From positions 4,597,001 to 4,661,000 of the forward strand of contig JAOTON010001526.1 in assembly GCA_034440635.1 (NCBI GenBank): 64,000 nt of DNA, given 5' to 3'. The position numbers were made by a program, and so were the translations under genes. Below, one piece after another: positions 1 to 11,530 of this stretch. The notes below the pieces were generated by a model. That model was not told where the DNA came from. It made no database searches and was given only the letters and a program-made list of their open reading frames with translations. The stretch comes from Lepas anatifera (taxonomy: Eukaryota > Arthropoda > Thecostraca > Lepadidae). Position 1 is the first letter of the stretch. Each line of letters starts with the position of its first letter.

Positions 1-1076
1 AAAACGTGTCGTCCAGGCTATTCCAGCTGCAAACATTTTAACATTTCGATTCATTCAAACATTTTTGTTGGAATGTCATGCTGTCTCTCCTCCTACCCGC
101 TGGCGGACGCAGCAGCGCCGTTTAGGGGAGGGGGAGGGGCAGTTCGGGAAACATCGTACAAACGTAGTCTTTTTAGGAAAATCGGCCAAAATTTTCTGTT
201 CTTTTGGGGTGGAGGGGACCATGGCCTCTTGGCCTCCTGCTCTGGCTAGGCTAGTGCTCCTCCCATGGCCCTTATGGGAGCCGTTCAATCAGGGCTCGCT
301 TGTCACAACAAAGCCAGTTGGCATAACAAATGAGCTTGCAGTTAATCTTATAACTAATAATTATTGGTATATATTTAAATAGGGAACTATTTTTTCATAA
401 TTTTCAGCCCAGTCACACCCTCCCAAGCCAAACCATCAGCTTGTTTGCCCTTTTTCCCGCTACTTTGAATGATCGTTGAAAATATGGAACTTCATAGACA
501 GGTTAAAAATAGGCATCTTCCAAATTATTCCGGCACAACTTTTCCAATGTCAAGATGTCACTCCTCCTTCCAAAGGCTATCTTGGGACCGCAGCACTTAT
601 TTTGCGTTCAACCAGGTTTCAATCGGCACGAACACTTATTGGTAATTGTATGGGCAAAATCAGTGGTTAAAACAAATGAATTTCGGACTCTAATGTTTTA
701 ACTTGCAAATAGTAACAAATATCACAGGCTCCACTGGTTTCTCTGATGTTAACTTCTTCCATGATTTGGCTGACTTATCCTTGAATTCGTCCAAAACAGT
801 TGTGTTTGGGCTACTTTCAGTATATTTTTGTGATACTTTGTTCTTTTTCAGGTTTTAGTTGAGTTTTCCTTCTCTGCCAAAGCTTGATTTGCATTTCTCT
901 CCGACCAAAGGTGGCCAAAAGTTGATGTAAGCTAAGATATTGTAAGTTTTTTAGGCTACGTTAAAAAGTGTTTCCCTCAAAGGAGGTGTGCTCCCCTTCT
1001 TCTGGCTACGCCCCTGCCCGTCATGACCTCAATATTGACCTGAGCCCAAAAGTGACAAATGTAGTTTATTCATGAA
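1..1076. other. Gene-free left edge
   Basis: No reading frame here shows a domain, splice signal or similarity that I can support. From about 1000 to 1080 the sequence resembles 44060-44135 (both carry a 'gtagttt.ttcatg' stretch), so the right edge is the left part of a TTAA-type element that continues at 5147 after the LTR retrotransposon. Confidence 0.5.
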
Positions 1077-1080
1077 TTTG

Positions 1081-1816
1081 TGTAGTCGCCTCCACTGGTT
1101 CGACGATATGTACCACGGATGTCTCCGTGAAAAGACATGGTTGCCGCTTCAAAATTTATATTACATTTTCACCTTAACTTCAGCTTCCATCTGCTTACTT
1201 CTGCTAATTTCTCCTTACTTCTGCCCTGAAACACATTACAAATATTCAAGACAAGACATTGCACACCGTCCTATGAACATAAGTTAAGGATGCCGGCCAA
1301 ATTGGCATACTAGCCCAAATGCCATCGAAATGGTATCAGTAAGCAAAACAAACATCTATGCAAATCAGTTTCAACAATAATCCAAGACACTAACTAAAAA
1401 CACACGTCCATGGCCCACGCAGTAGATACTGTAGCACTAAGCACAGCACCAACACCGATGTCAGCCAGACCGGAAATGACCCAGGTCACAGGCGCGACCG
1501 ACAGCCGCCTGGCGGTGCTGTGCCGAAACCACTAGTAGGCCTAAATTAAACTTTTGCCAGTCAGTAAAAGTACCAGAGTAATTGTTTTCCACCAAATAAA
1601 GTCTTTACCTAATATTAGTTAACCTAACTCCTCAAATACACAACCTAACAATAATTTCTACAGTATGACCGGAACTAGGTCAACATCTACCGCAACCGGT
1701 TTTGACACGATCAACCCAAAGCGGTAGCGCGCTAGTGCTGTCGCCTTTACATACGAATCACTAAGAAGCGTTGCTCTCGTGACAACCAGCAAATCAGCCG
1801 TAGACACCAGTCTACA
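1081..1816 (-). repeat. 3' LTR of the gypsy-like element
   Basis: This is the downstream LTR in the minus direction, paired with 4416-5146. Its outer border follows the target duplication TTTG at 1077-1080. Confidence 0.8.
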
Positions 1817-2410
1817 CCTCACCCGATCTCAAAAACACGATCCACCGATCGGAAAAGAATACCAAGGCGGAAACAACAATACAAAGTCAGCCAACAGCTC
1901 GAGAAGTCAAGTGCTGTAAAACAAAATAAATGAGGACAACACGTTTTCCAATTTCAAAGGCTAAAACCGGAGGAGAATATGTGCAAACTTTAAATATGGA
2001 AAGCTATTGAGGCATTAAATACAAGACCAAGCATACTAATTTAACGAATCAACAATAACTTATTCCGGCCAAACTATCCCGTGGACAGTAAGCAATTGCC
2101 AGATTTCATAAGAAATCATCAAAGTCTCGAGAGAAAGTAACCTAGGTTCAACCTTGCGCGACAATTATTCACCATTTCGGGCATTACAATATTCCGTTTA
2201 ATCAGCACAAACTATCCCGAAGCTCATGACAAATAACGATGCCACGAAATATTAGACTGGGAAATTGTAAGTCTGCATTTAAACCTCGGAATTCACAAAA
2301 CCCCAAAACCAAATGAATAACAAAGCAAATCAGATATCTTGATTATAATTGATTTATGAGACTGCAAGCATAGCAATGCATAACACATAGGAAGCTGGTA
2401 GTATGTGAAC

Positions 2411-2745
2411 CATTGTCGGACGCAGGGGGAGGGTGACCATTCCGGCCATGGCCCTCCCAAAGCGCTGGAGGGGGGAGCAAACTATATATTTGCCCCCCAA
2501 ACGCCGGAATTTTTGAAAAAGGTGTTAACACTAGGCCTGTAGAGCAAAAATATTCGCCCCTTCCCCCCCCGAGAGCGATCATGTACATGGAGAGGTAGCT
2601 TATACTAGGTCAGTCGAGCACTGGAAAAAGTGTTTAAACTAGGTCTGTAGAGCAAAAAAATATTCGCTCCCACCCCCCCTCAAGAGGAGAGGCAGACATG
2701 GGTTTGCCCCCCCCAAATAAAACCTCGGGTCTGCGTCCGTCCCTG
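2411..2745. mobile_element. hAT-type MITE (CGGACGCAG ends)
   Basis: The ends are inverted (left CATTGTCGGACGCAG; right reads CAGGGACGGACGCAG on the opposite strand) and are flanked by a perfect 8-bp duplication ATGTGAAC at 2403-2410 and 2746-2753. The interior is rich in C/G runs and holds two copies of an 'aggt/cctgtagagcaaaaa' motif. A truncated relative lies at about 60325-60600. It is non-coding and nested inside the LTR element. Confidence 0.85.
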
Positions 2746-3535
2746 ATGTGAACGCTACGACGCATGTCCATTCTGCAGGTATCATTCGTTGAAATGATAA
2801 CCAACTACTACCGCAGAAGTCTAGCAAAGTGCTGTACAGCAAAAGTGTGGCTTAAACGTAAAACTGTAAACCAGATGAGTAGCACTGAGTGTAAAAGTGA
2901 CTTATTGAGGTAAATGGCCGCCTGGAAAGATCATTACCACGACAACCCAGCTACACAAACCAATCATCCAATGAGCTCACAACTTACTAGTTTTAGAAAG
3001 GTCAACTCCCTCATGGTCCAGGCCGGCATGTGCATTTGAAAACAGCATTAGGAAAGATTATACAAATTCCAGCTATCATCTCTGCAATCTGGAAAATAAT
3101 CCTTGAAATTGTACAAACTCTAACGGCTTCGGCAAACATCTGCTACACGAGGTCAAGTACTCTTCCTAACTAAAACCCAGTGAAGTCTTGCTGAAAACAT
3201 TGACGTATTCTGCTGAACATTATCCCTATCCCGTTATGATAAAAAACGCGAATGTTGAGTGTTCTAATAAGTATTGACAAAGGAATTACGTAGGTATCTA
3301 GAAAAATATCCACAACTATCATGCTCCGTGAAAGGTAAGGTAATTTTATTACCCGAAAACATAAAACGCGAAGCGGCAAAATATTTTCTACCTGTCAGAC
3401 TTATCCACGATTTCTACGATTCCTCCCTTGCGAAAGATAACCACCATGAACACGACTACACCACTACTCCCGTAAACGGCAGAAGAAAACTTACAGTCTG
3501 GCCAACTTTTCTGGGTCATATCAATATTCAAGCTA

Positions 3536-3808
3536 CTACCAAATCAGGAGACTGTTTTGGCTCGTATGATAAGCCATCGTGAGCGTCTCGGGGCAAAGTG
3601 GCAAAATATCAGTCTGCTTTGCCTGATCCCAGCCGTAAATTCTGGAAAAGATAGTGAAATCCTCAAGAAACCTAGCAAACGATCGCAGTCCATTATACTT
3701 GGGAATGATCAGGCCTGAAACAACAGAATCCATTTTCGGTGCACTAGACGTGGGAAAATCCTCACTTTTGGCAGTTTTAAGCTCCGATTTTAATTCACTT
3801 TTTCTCAA
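3536..3808 (-). pseudogene. gag-like remnant of the LTR element
   Basis: A 90-codon minus-strand frame contains a pattern typical of gypsy-type Gag capsid: a P-K-Y-N-G start, a 'FLEDF' helix, 'GWD', then an 'LPLC' hydrophobic segment and 'AYH' (roughly residues 35-80). Only this fragment is readable; no zinc knuckle follows. It lies inside the two LTRs in the expected order after the minus-strand 5' LTR. Family-level assignment is inference from this spacing pattern. Confidence 0.5.
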
Positions 3809-4415
3809 TTCTATGAATCAAATTTAGGACAGCACATTCCGCTGTCAATGTCATGTCAGACAACCGTCCAAGCATCAGAAATATCCAAACAACAGCAGAG
3901 CATTAACAGCAGATAGTTTTATTTTATTGCGCTTCTCTGCCATGAATTAACTGCTGACGCCGGCCTGAAATACAGGTCGAAAACTCCTTTAACTTGTGTA
4001 AATTCGAGTGGAGAAAGTCCTAAAAACGAACGAATAATTAACAGAATAGTCAAAGTATGGAATTGACTTCGGAGAAAATCACTGAAAAACCCTCACGTTG
4101 TCCACCACTGATACACCAGTTCAAGAGCTAAAAGCTGAGCTGCACCTACCCACCATCACAATAAGCAAAGAACTGTCCTTGTGGTGCATCACGCGTCGGC
4201 AGACACAAATCGCTCAGGAGTGCCGGGAGCAGTCGCGTGACCCAGCGGCAGGACAGTTCCGCGCGCAGAGGCGAGCCGAGCCGTGCGCGTCACGGGCCTG
4301 AGTCCAAGCCTTAGTCGGTCACCGGCAGTCGAAAGGAAGACAATTCCAGGACTAGCCTGTACCACCACAGCACGGACAGTACCATGATGGCAGGCTCGTT
4401 TTCGCTGTCACCAAA

Positions 4416-5146
4416 TGCAGTCGCCTCCACTTGTTGGACGGCATGTACCACGGATGTCTCCGTGAAAGGCATGGCTAACGCTTCAAATTTATATTACATT
4501 TTCGTCATAACTTCAGCTTACATCTGCTTACTTCTGCTAATTTCTCTTTACTTCTGCTCTGAAACACATTACAATTATTCAAGACAAGACATTGCACACC
4601 GTCCTATGAACATAAGTTAAGGATGCCGGCCAATTGGCATACCAGCCCAAATGCCATTAAAATGGTATCAGTAAGCAAAACAAACATCCATGCAAATCAG
4701 TTTCAACAATAATCCAAGACACTAACTAAAAACACTTACGTCCACGCGGTAGATACTGTAGCACTAAGCACAACACCAGTACCGATGTCAGCCAGACCGG
4801 AAATGACCCAGGTCACACGCGCGGCCAGCAGCCGCCTGGCGGTGCTGTGCCGAAACCACTAGTAGGCCTAAATTAAACTTTTGCGTGCCAATAACAGTAC
4901 CAGAGTAATTATTTTCCACCACGTCAAGTCTTTACCTAATATTAGTTAACCTAACTCTTCAAATACACAACCTAATAATAATAATTTCTACAGTATGACC
5001 GGAACTAGGTCAACATCTACCGCAACCGGTTTTGACACGATCAACCCAAAGCGGTACCGCGCTAGTGCTGTCGCCTTTACATACGAATCACTAAGAAGCG
5101 TTGCTCTCGTGACAACCAGAACATCAGCCGTAGACACCAGTCTACA
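4416..5146 (-). repeat. 5' LTR of the gypsy-like element
   Basis: This is the upstream LTR in the element's own (minus) direction. It aligns along its length with 1081-1816 with scattered substitutions and small indels, so the insertion is not brand new. It contains the shared blocks around GATGTCTCCGTG, GCACACCGTCC and CAGCCGCCTGGCGG. Confidence 0.8.
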
Positions 5147-5278
5147 TTTGTATGAGCTACCCTTTAGCTTTCGCGTTTTTTCGCTATCCCGCATAGGAGC
5201 CGAGATCGTTGGGGGGTGTTCAAACACCCCCCCCCACAGGACGAAGGTGGCTCGGAGGACAACCGGGGCGTGGTTTAA
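5147..5278. mobile_element. Right part of a TTAA-type element split by the LTR element
   Basis: It contains the stem-loop GGGGGGTGTTCAAACACCCC and the tract ACGAAGGTGGCTCGGAGG seen at the ends of several TTAA elements in this window (39290-39394, 43388-43470, 44160-44260). It ends at TTAA (5275-5278). The left part of the same element precedes the LTR insertion at 1081. Confidence 0.6.
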
Positions 5279-7444
5279 TTACAATCATAAAGTTGGTACT
5301 TTGATTATAACCCATCGGTTAACACAACTTCCAGCTTATTTCCGTACTTGGTGGGCCCCTGACCCGGTGGGTCCCCTCCATTGCAAGCCCCTTCAGTTCC
5401 AGCACAGAAGGAAAAAATCACGCCCCTGGAGATGTAAATTATTATTCTGAGACTGTTTGGGTCGTTTTATTAAGCACGTTTCGGGTCGTTTTGTTAAGGA
5501 ATGCCCCAGTGCACAGTGATGCAGGAGGCCTGAAAAACGGGACGAAATTCATAGCTCAATAAATGGTAAGGATAGAACAATGATTTTGGGTTCAATTTGA
5601 AGCTCTCCTTCAGGCGGCTCAAACAAGCACACCAAATTTTGTTTTTACTCTTAACCCTCATTTTGCCAGATGGTCGATTCTAACCCCCTCTGAATTTTTT
5701 TCGCGATGGGAGAAAAACTACTCGGTTTAGCGCAATGCCGCGTGGCAAGTGCGAACCAACATCAATTTCATATATCTTGACGAAATTTCAATACAAGGTC
5801 AGGTCAGGTCACCGAGTTATAATGTCATTTCTAAGCCAATATAAAGCAATGCTGGTACTCAAAACAAGGTTGACAAAAGCCGGGAATAACTTAGCTTCTA
5901 GAGGAGTTAGATCGAGTTTCTATACACCATTCAAAAGCTCTTGTAGATGAAAATCTAGAGCGGACATCCATTTTGAGGTCAGGCCCATAACGAAAGCATC
6001 AGAGCACCCCTTGGCACCCATTGGGTGCACTACTTTATGCAGAGGCTATCCAGGGTTTTTAACGGTTCTGACAATCGCTGTAGCTTTATGAAATAATAAC
6101 ATAGTCGCAAAACTGACCATGCCATAAGCTGAATAAAGGTAATAGTAAGGGGCACAATTAATATTATTAATAATTTGATTTAATGATTGGATTTCCCCAG
6201 TTGTTAGCCGGAAAATATTGGAAGTAAAAATGCATTCTCACCTCGTATTTGTTAGCATTGGGAACACTTTTAGGGGAGTGTTGGGTAATAAAACATCATC
6301 AGAAGATAACCACTGTTAAGCTCTAACAGCCGGCAAACGCTACAAAATGTGCGACAAGCGACTTTCTTCAAAATCCAAGAAAGGTAGTATGTACAGCCGG
6401 TTCGATACTGATTGGTAGGTACTAGGCTGCGGTCGTTTTTGCGAAATATCTTTCAAGTGATGGTCCTTCCCGATAACATTGGTGCCTCACCTGCTGCGTT
6501 TTAACAGGATGCATGAACTGACGTGCGAAATGCTTCATAATGTCCAAAAATTGGAAGTAATTGAGAAAAGACACCGAAAATCGTCGGGATCGGTGAAAAC
6601 AGTCCATGATTTTTTTGTCCATAATTTTCCAAATTTACGTCTCATCCAGTTTGCAGGGTCCCAAATTTACAGAGCTCGTCAAAATTTCTTGCCAGAGACG
6701 AGACGTTTATGAGAAGAGTAATCGTTTTTAAGATATTTCTTAAACGAACTGACACTAATACCTACCAATCACTGGGGAACCGGGTGTATACATGACAGTC
6801 AGTTTAAACAGGGGACGGAGGCCAAAGATTAACAGAAAATCGGTTAAAATAACATTTTACAAACGGGAAGAATGCGAGCCAAAGTTAAAATCTGAATTTC
6901 CTTATTCAGGGCCTGATCTCGCTATGCCCTAATAAGTATTGAACTGACCCTAATACCTACTGAATTGAGACCAATACCTACATTCGTTGTCTCAATTCAC
7001 CCTCCTGCTTCTCAACTTTATTGCCTCCTTCAATTAGAGGCCGTCCATCAATAACGTTGCGCATATTTTGTGATTTTTTACCCCCTTCCCTCATTTGAAT
7101 GTGTCATTTGATGGGAGAAAGGAAATAATACACGGCGATTTGTGGATGCCGCGCGCGTCATTGCCACCAGCACCCGCCGACTACGGGTAGAACATGCGCT
7201 CACTAAAACTGTCATAACTTTTGTCAGCCGTCAGTTGCCGGCCTACGGATTCCACCAATGTAAAGAAGACACTTTCCACAATACATGGCATGATTTTCTA
7301 GCTGATCTTGCCTGTGCCTTTTTTCGCCAGTCTAAGGAAATATGATGTATGTTATAAATTTTAGTTCCGAACAGTGACGGATCCAAGGCGGGGCCCAGGG
7401 GGCCCGGCCCCCCCCTTAGCTCCGAAGCGCCTCAGCATAGCTTA

Positions 7445-7479
7445 GCTCATATCGGGCGCCGAAGGCGCCCGATATGAGC
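7445..7479. repeat. Perfect 16-bp-arm hairpin near the left end of element B
   Basis: Arms 7445-7460 and 7464-7479 (GCTCATATCGGGCGCC and its exact complement) are separated by GAA. It lies about 75 bp inside the left end of element B and contains GGCGCC, the motif that dominates the adjacent satellite. Confidence 0.8.
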
Positions 7480-7559
7480 GGCGCCCCTGTACCCATTTCG
7501 TGCGCCAAGGTGGTAGATACCACTTATTCCACTTGAATTAACACATAGTCCTTAAAACC

Positions 7560-10500
7560 ATGGCAAAGCGCCCCTGCCCGAACACTAGACGCCTTTACTG
7601 GTCTTTTGCGCCCCAGTAAAATGTTTAAGATGAAATTTAGAAAGCTAACAAAAGCGCCCCGGCAAAGAAAAGGCGTCACTAGATAGCAGAATTGCACCAT
7701 GGGGAACTAATGCACCCCTGAGTAGCCTAGGCGCCCCCTGGATGAAGCGCCCTGGGTAGCCTAGGCGCCCCCTGGATGAAGCGCCCTACGGATATCATAT
7801 GCGCCCTTGGCTAGGAAAGGCGCCCCTGGGCAGCAAAGGCAAATCTTCGTAACATAGGTGCCCTGGTCAGCATAAGCGCCCCTTAGATAGAAATAGGCGC
7901 TTTAGGAAAATAAAATGCTCACCTTGGGTAGAAAAGGCGCCCATTGATAGCCTAGGCGCCCACTGGAAAAAGCGCTCTACGGATGTCATATGCACCCATG
8001 GATAGCAAAGGCGCCCCTGGACAGCAAAGACAACCCTGGATAACACAAGTGCTGTGGACAGCAAAGGCGCCCCCGGGTACCAAAGGCGCCCCTAGGAAGG
8101 CACCCCTTCGATAGAAAAGCCACCTTTGGATAGCCTAGGCGCCCCCTGGATGAAGCGCCCTACGGATATCATATGCGCCCTTGGCTAGGAAAGGCGCCCC
8201 TGGGCAGCAAAGGCAAATCTTCGTAACATAGGTGCCCAGGACAGCATAAGCGCCCCTTAGATAGAAATATGCGCTTTAGGAAAATGAAATGCTCACCTTG
8301 AGTAGAAAAAGGCGCCCTTTGATAGCCTAGGCGCCCACTGGAAAAAGCGCCCTACGGATGTCATATGCACCCTTGGATAGCAAAGGCGCCCCTGGACAGC
8401 AAAGACAACCCTGGATAACACAAGTGCTGTGGACGGAAAAGGCGCCCCTGGGTAGCAAAGGCGCCCCTAGGAAGGCAAACCTTCAATAGAAAAGCCGCCT
8501 TTGGATAGCCTAGGCGCACCCTGGATGAAGTGCCCTACGGACACAATATGCGCCCTTGGCTAGGAAAGGCGCCCCTGGGCAGCAAAGGCAAATCTTCGTA
8601 ACATAGGTGCCCAGGACAGCATAAGCGCCCCTTAGATAGAAATATGCGCTTTAGGAAAATGAAATGCTCACCTTGAGTAGAAAAAGGCGCCCTTTGATAG
8701 CCTAGGCGCCCACTGGAAAAAGCGCCCTACGGATGTCATATGCACCCTTGGATAGCAAAGGCGCCCCTGGACAGCAAAGACAACCCTGGATAACACAAGT
8801 GCTGTGGAAAGCAAAGGCGCCCCTGGGTAGCAAAGGCGCCCCTGGGTAGCAAAGGCGCCCCTAGGAAGGCACCCCTTCGATAGAAAAGCCGCCTTTGGAT
8901 AGCCTAGGCGCCCCCTGGATGAAGCGCCCTACGGATATCATATGCGCCCTTGGCTAGGAAAGGCGCCCCTGGGCAGCAAAGGCAAATCTTGGCAACATAG
9001 GTGCCCTGGACAGCATAAGCGCCCCTTAAATAGAAATAGGCGCTTTAGGAAAATAAAATGCTCACCTTGGGTAGAAAAAGGCGCCCTTTGATAGCCTAGG
9101 CGCCCACTGGAAAAAGCGCTCTACGGATGTCATATGCACCCATGGATAGCAAAGGCGCCCCTGGACAGCAAAGACAACCCTGGATAACACAAGTGCTGTG
9201 GACAGAAAAGGCGCCCCTGGGTAGCAAAGGCGCCCCTAGGAAGGCAAACCTTCAATAGAAAAGCCACCTTTGGATAGCCTAGGCGCACCCTGGATGAAGT
9301 GTCCTACGGACACAATATGCGCCCTTGGCTAGGAAAGGCGCCCCTGGGCAGCAAAGGCAAATCTTCGTAACATAGGTGCCCAGGACAGCATAAGCGCCCC
9401 TTAGATAGAAATATGCGCTTTAGGAAAATGAAATGCTCACCTTGAGTAGAAAAAGGCGCCCTTTGATAGCCTAGGCGCCCACTGGAAAAAGCGCCCTACG
9501 GATGTCATATGCACCCTTGGATAGCAAAGGCGCCCCTGGACAGCAAAGACAACCCTGGATAACACAAGTGCTGTGGACGGAAAAGGCGCCCCTGGGTAGC
9601 AAAGGCGCCCCTAGGAAGGCAAACCTTCAATAGAAAAGCCGCCTTTGGATAGCCTAGGCGCACCCTGGATGAAGTGCCCTACGGACACAATATGCGCCCT
9701 TGGCTAGGAAAGGCGCCCCTGGGCAGCAAAGGCAAATCTTCGTAACATAGGTGCCCAGGACAGCATAAGCGCCCCTTAGATAGAAATATGCGCTTTAGGA
9801 AAATGAAATGCTCACCTTGAGTAGAAAAAGGCGCCCTTTGATAGCCTAGGCGCCCACTGGAAAAAGCGCCCTACGGATGTCATATGCACCCTTGGATAGC
9901 AAAGGCGCCCCTGGACAGCAAAGACAACCCTGGATAACACAAGTGCTGTGGAAAGCAAAGGCGCCCCTGGGTAGCAAAGGCGCCCCTGGGTAGCAAAGGC
10001 GCCCCTAGGAAGGCACCCCTTCGATAGAAAAGCCGCCTTTGGATAGCCTAGGCGCCCCCTGGATGAAGCACCCTACGGATATCATATGCGCCCTTGGCTA
10101 GGAAAGACGCCCCTGGGCAGCAAAGGCAAATCTTGGTAACATAGGTGCCCTGGACAGCATAAGCGCCCCTTAGATAGAAATAGGCGCTTTAGGAAAATAA
10201 AATGCTCACCTTGGGTAGAAAAAGGCGCCCTTTGATAGCCTAGGCGCCCACTGGAAAAAGCGCCCTACGGATGTCATATGCACCCTTGGATAGCAAAGGC
10301 GCCCCTGGACAGCAAAGACAACCCTGTATAACACAAGTGCTGTGGAGAGCTAAGGCGCCCCTGGGTAGCACAGGCGCCCCTAGGAAGGCACCCCTTCGAT
10401 TGAAAAGCCGCCTTTGGATAGCTTAGGCGCCCCCTGGATGAAGCGCCCTACGGTTATCATATGCGCCCTTGGCTAGGAAAGGCGCCCCTGGGCAGCAAAG

Positions 10501-11530
10501 GCAAATTTTGGTAACATAGGTGCCCTGGACAGCATAAGCGCCCCTTAGATAGAAGTAGGCGCTTTAGGAAAATAAAATGCTCACCTTGGGTAGAAAAAGG
10601 CGCCCTTTGATAGCCGAGGCGCCCACTGGAAAAAGCGCCCTACGGATGTCATATGCACCCTTGGATAGCAAAGGCGCCCCTGGACAGCAAAGACAACCCT
10701 GGATAACACAAGTGCTGTGGACAGCAAAGGCGCCCCTGGGTAGCAAAGGCGCCCCTAGGAAGGCAAACCTTGATAGAAAAGCCGCCTTTGGATAGCCTAG
10801 GCGCCCCCTGGATGAAGTGCCCTACGAATACAATATGCGCCCTTGGCTAGGAAAGGCGCCCCTGGGCAGCAAAGGCAAATTTTGGTAACATAGGTGCCCT
10901 GTACAGCATGAGCGCCCCTTAGATAGAAATATGCGCTTTAGGAAAATAAAATGCTCACCTTGGGTAGAAAAAGGCGCCCTTTGATAGCCTAGGCGCCCAC
11001 TGGAAAAAGCGCCCTACGGATGTCATATGCACCCTTGGATAGCAAAGGCGCCCCTGGACAGCAAAAACAACCCTGGATAACACAAGTGCTGTGGACAGCA
11101 AAGGCGCCCCTGGGTAGCAAAGGCGCCCCTAGGAAGGCACGCTTTCGATAAAAAAGCCACATTTGGATAGCCTAGGCGCCCCCTGGATGAAGCGCCCTAC
11201 GGATATCATATGCGCCCTTGGCTAGGAAAGGCGCCCCTGGGCAGCGAAGGCAAATCTTTGTAACATAGGTGCCCTGGTCAGCATAAGCGCCCCTTAGATA
11301 GAAATAGGCGCTTTAGGAAAATAAAATGCTCACCTTGGGTAAAAAAAGGCGCCCTTTGATAGCCTAGGCGCCCACTGGAAAAAGCGCCCTACGGATGTAA
11401 TATGCACCCTTGGATAGCAAAGGCACCCCTGGACAGCAAAGACAACCCTGGATAACACAAGTGCTGTGGACAGCAAAGGAGCCCCCTGGGTAGCAAAGGC
11501 GCCCCTAGGAAGGCACCCCTTCGGTAGTAA
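7560..11530. repeat. 375-bp satellite array with GGCGCC sub-repeats
   Basis: The junction motif GCGCCCCTAGGAAGG recurs at 8086, 8461, 8855, 9230, 9605, 9999, 10374, 10749, 11123 and 11499, giving spacings of 375, 394, 375, 375, 394, 375, 375, 374 and 376. The 394-bp spacing reflects one extra 19-bp unit (GGTAGCAAAGGCGCCCCTG). Each monomer is itself built from degenerate 19-35 bp units around GGCGCCC. Positions 8461-8895 and 9605-10039 look identical, which gives a three-monomer higher-order repeat of 1144 bp. Confidence 0.9.

Larger units (their letters stand above)
1081..5146 (-). mobile_element. Ty3/gypsy-like LTR retrotransposon, internally decayed
   Basis: Two direct repeats of about 735 bp (1081-1816 and 4416-5146) start with TGTAG/TGCAG and end with TCTACA, and are flanked by the 4-bp duplication TTTG (1077-1080 and 5147-5150). 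Removing the element and one TTTG gives a sequence that aligns base for base with the related uninterrupted copy near 44126-44165, which confirms the borders. Orientation is minus. The sequence just inside the right LTR, read on the minus strand (TTTGGTGACAGCG), looks like a gypsy primer-binding site, and a gag-like frame lies on the minus strand. The 2.6-kb interior is too short for an intact gag-pol, and I see no protease, reverse transcriptase or integrase. A small hAT-type MITE has inserted at 2411-2745. Confidence 0.85.

Noticed and set aside
7560..11530. A CRISPR-like array
   Set aside because: There are no constant repeats with unique spacers; whole 375-bp monomers are repeated, and the context is eukaryotic.
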